Part shown: positions 63,858 through 64,000 of the stretch, piece after piece | Numbering within the stretch: position 1 is the stretch's first letter | How the letters are laid out: the number at the start of each line of letters is the position of its first letter | Source: Natronorubrum texcoconense | GTDB taxonomy: Archaea; Halobacteriota; Halobacteria; Halobacteriales; Natrialbaceae | NCBI RefSeq assembly: GCF_900100335.1 | Contig: NZ_FNFE01000001.1 | Location: forward strand, 434,001 to 498,000 | DNA: 64,000 nucleotides | Direction: 5' to 3' | Notes under the pieces: model-generated | Seen by the model: only the letters and a program-made list of their open reading frames with translations | Databases searched by the model: none | Told to the model about the DNA's origin: nothing | Made by a program: the position numbers and the translations under genes

Positions 63858-64000
63858 TTCAGCGCGGCTTTGTTGAACCGTGCTGGGAGTGATAGGTTAG
63901 AACCTCTGTGATAAGTACCGGGCAAGGCGTTACCGCTGCAGTCGGGGTACAAGCGCAGTACCCGGGAGTGACCATCGGGAGCGGCCTTTTTAGTGGGTTT
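63858..64000. other. window end: hairpin and possible IS terminal sequence
   Basis: A hairpin GGGTAC/GTACCC with loop AAGCGCA lies at 63945-63963 and is followed by GCGGCCTTTTTAG, a terminator-like T run. GGCTTTGTTGAACCG near 63870 resembles ends of haloarchaeal insertion sequences. No gene is visible; the window stops at 64000. Confidence 0.3.

Noticed and set aside
63858-64000. SRP or RNase P RNA at the window end
   Set aside because: No conserved core motifs of either RNA were found; only one short hairpin is supported.

Overview
The window comes from a haloarchaeal chromosome, most likely a member of the Natrialbaceae (Natrinema, Haloterrigena or Natronorubrum-like). The evidence is high GC, very acidic proteins, TATA-type promoters with short or absent leaders, and haloarchaea-restricted families (HTH_63, DUF5779, DUF5789, Bat/HTH_10 regulators, AglJ, GfcR, MamA). 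Most of the window is housekeeping sequence. I see no CRISPR array, rRNA operon, prophage or replication origin.

Layout. 1-9.0 kb: the 3' part of a large acidic protein, an AT-richer PQQ-propeller lipoprotein, an ornithine cyclodeaminase-type enzyme, small regulators, msrB, ywbE and an IS200/IS605-type tnpB element. 9-22 kb: BrkB membrane protein, a Bat-type sensor-regulator, glutamate dehydrogenase, stress and salvage enzymes, lipoate ligase and RIO2 kinase. 22-32 kb: rpl15e, a fused 2-oxoacid dehydrogenase E1, UspA, an ArsC-like phosphatase, MamA, GfcR, thrS and a NERD-helicase. 32-46 kb: HAD and aldolase, pyrE, a PAS histidine kinase, UDP-glucose dehydrogenase, AglJ, glyoxalase-type and ferritin-like proteins. 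46-57 kb: a branched-chain amino-acid cluster (leuA, ilvB, ilvN, ilvC, a small protein, leuC, leuD, an EamA transporter, leuB). 57-64 kb: phosphatase, hydrolase, dph5, a tRNA-like gene, RidA, Rieske, trm5, tRNA-Thr and an array of tRNA 3'-end repeats.

The branched-chain cluster is the main coherent system. IlvB/IlvN/IlvC make the valine and isoleucine intermediates, and LeuA/C/D/B extend 2-ketoisovalerate to the leucine precursor. Expression looks coupled: ATGA or GTGA overlaps join ilvB to ilvN, ilvN to ilvC, the small protein to leuC, and leuC to leuD. A 42-codon leader ORF with two hairpins precedes ilvB, a 19-codon relay ORF bridges ilvB and ilvN, and leuA carries a G6 tract that puts its promoter-proximal ATG out of frame.

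The least expected signals are non-coding. A dispersed element of about 250-350 bp occurs three times; its hairpins have three-base loops, and at one homologous position the stem sequence differs between copies while pairing is kept. thrS has a leader of about 150 nt with three strong, nearly contiguous hairpins. rpl15e also has a structured leader. tRNA-Thr(CGT) is followed by degenerate tandem copies of its own 3' end.
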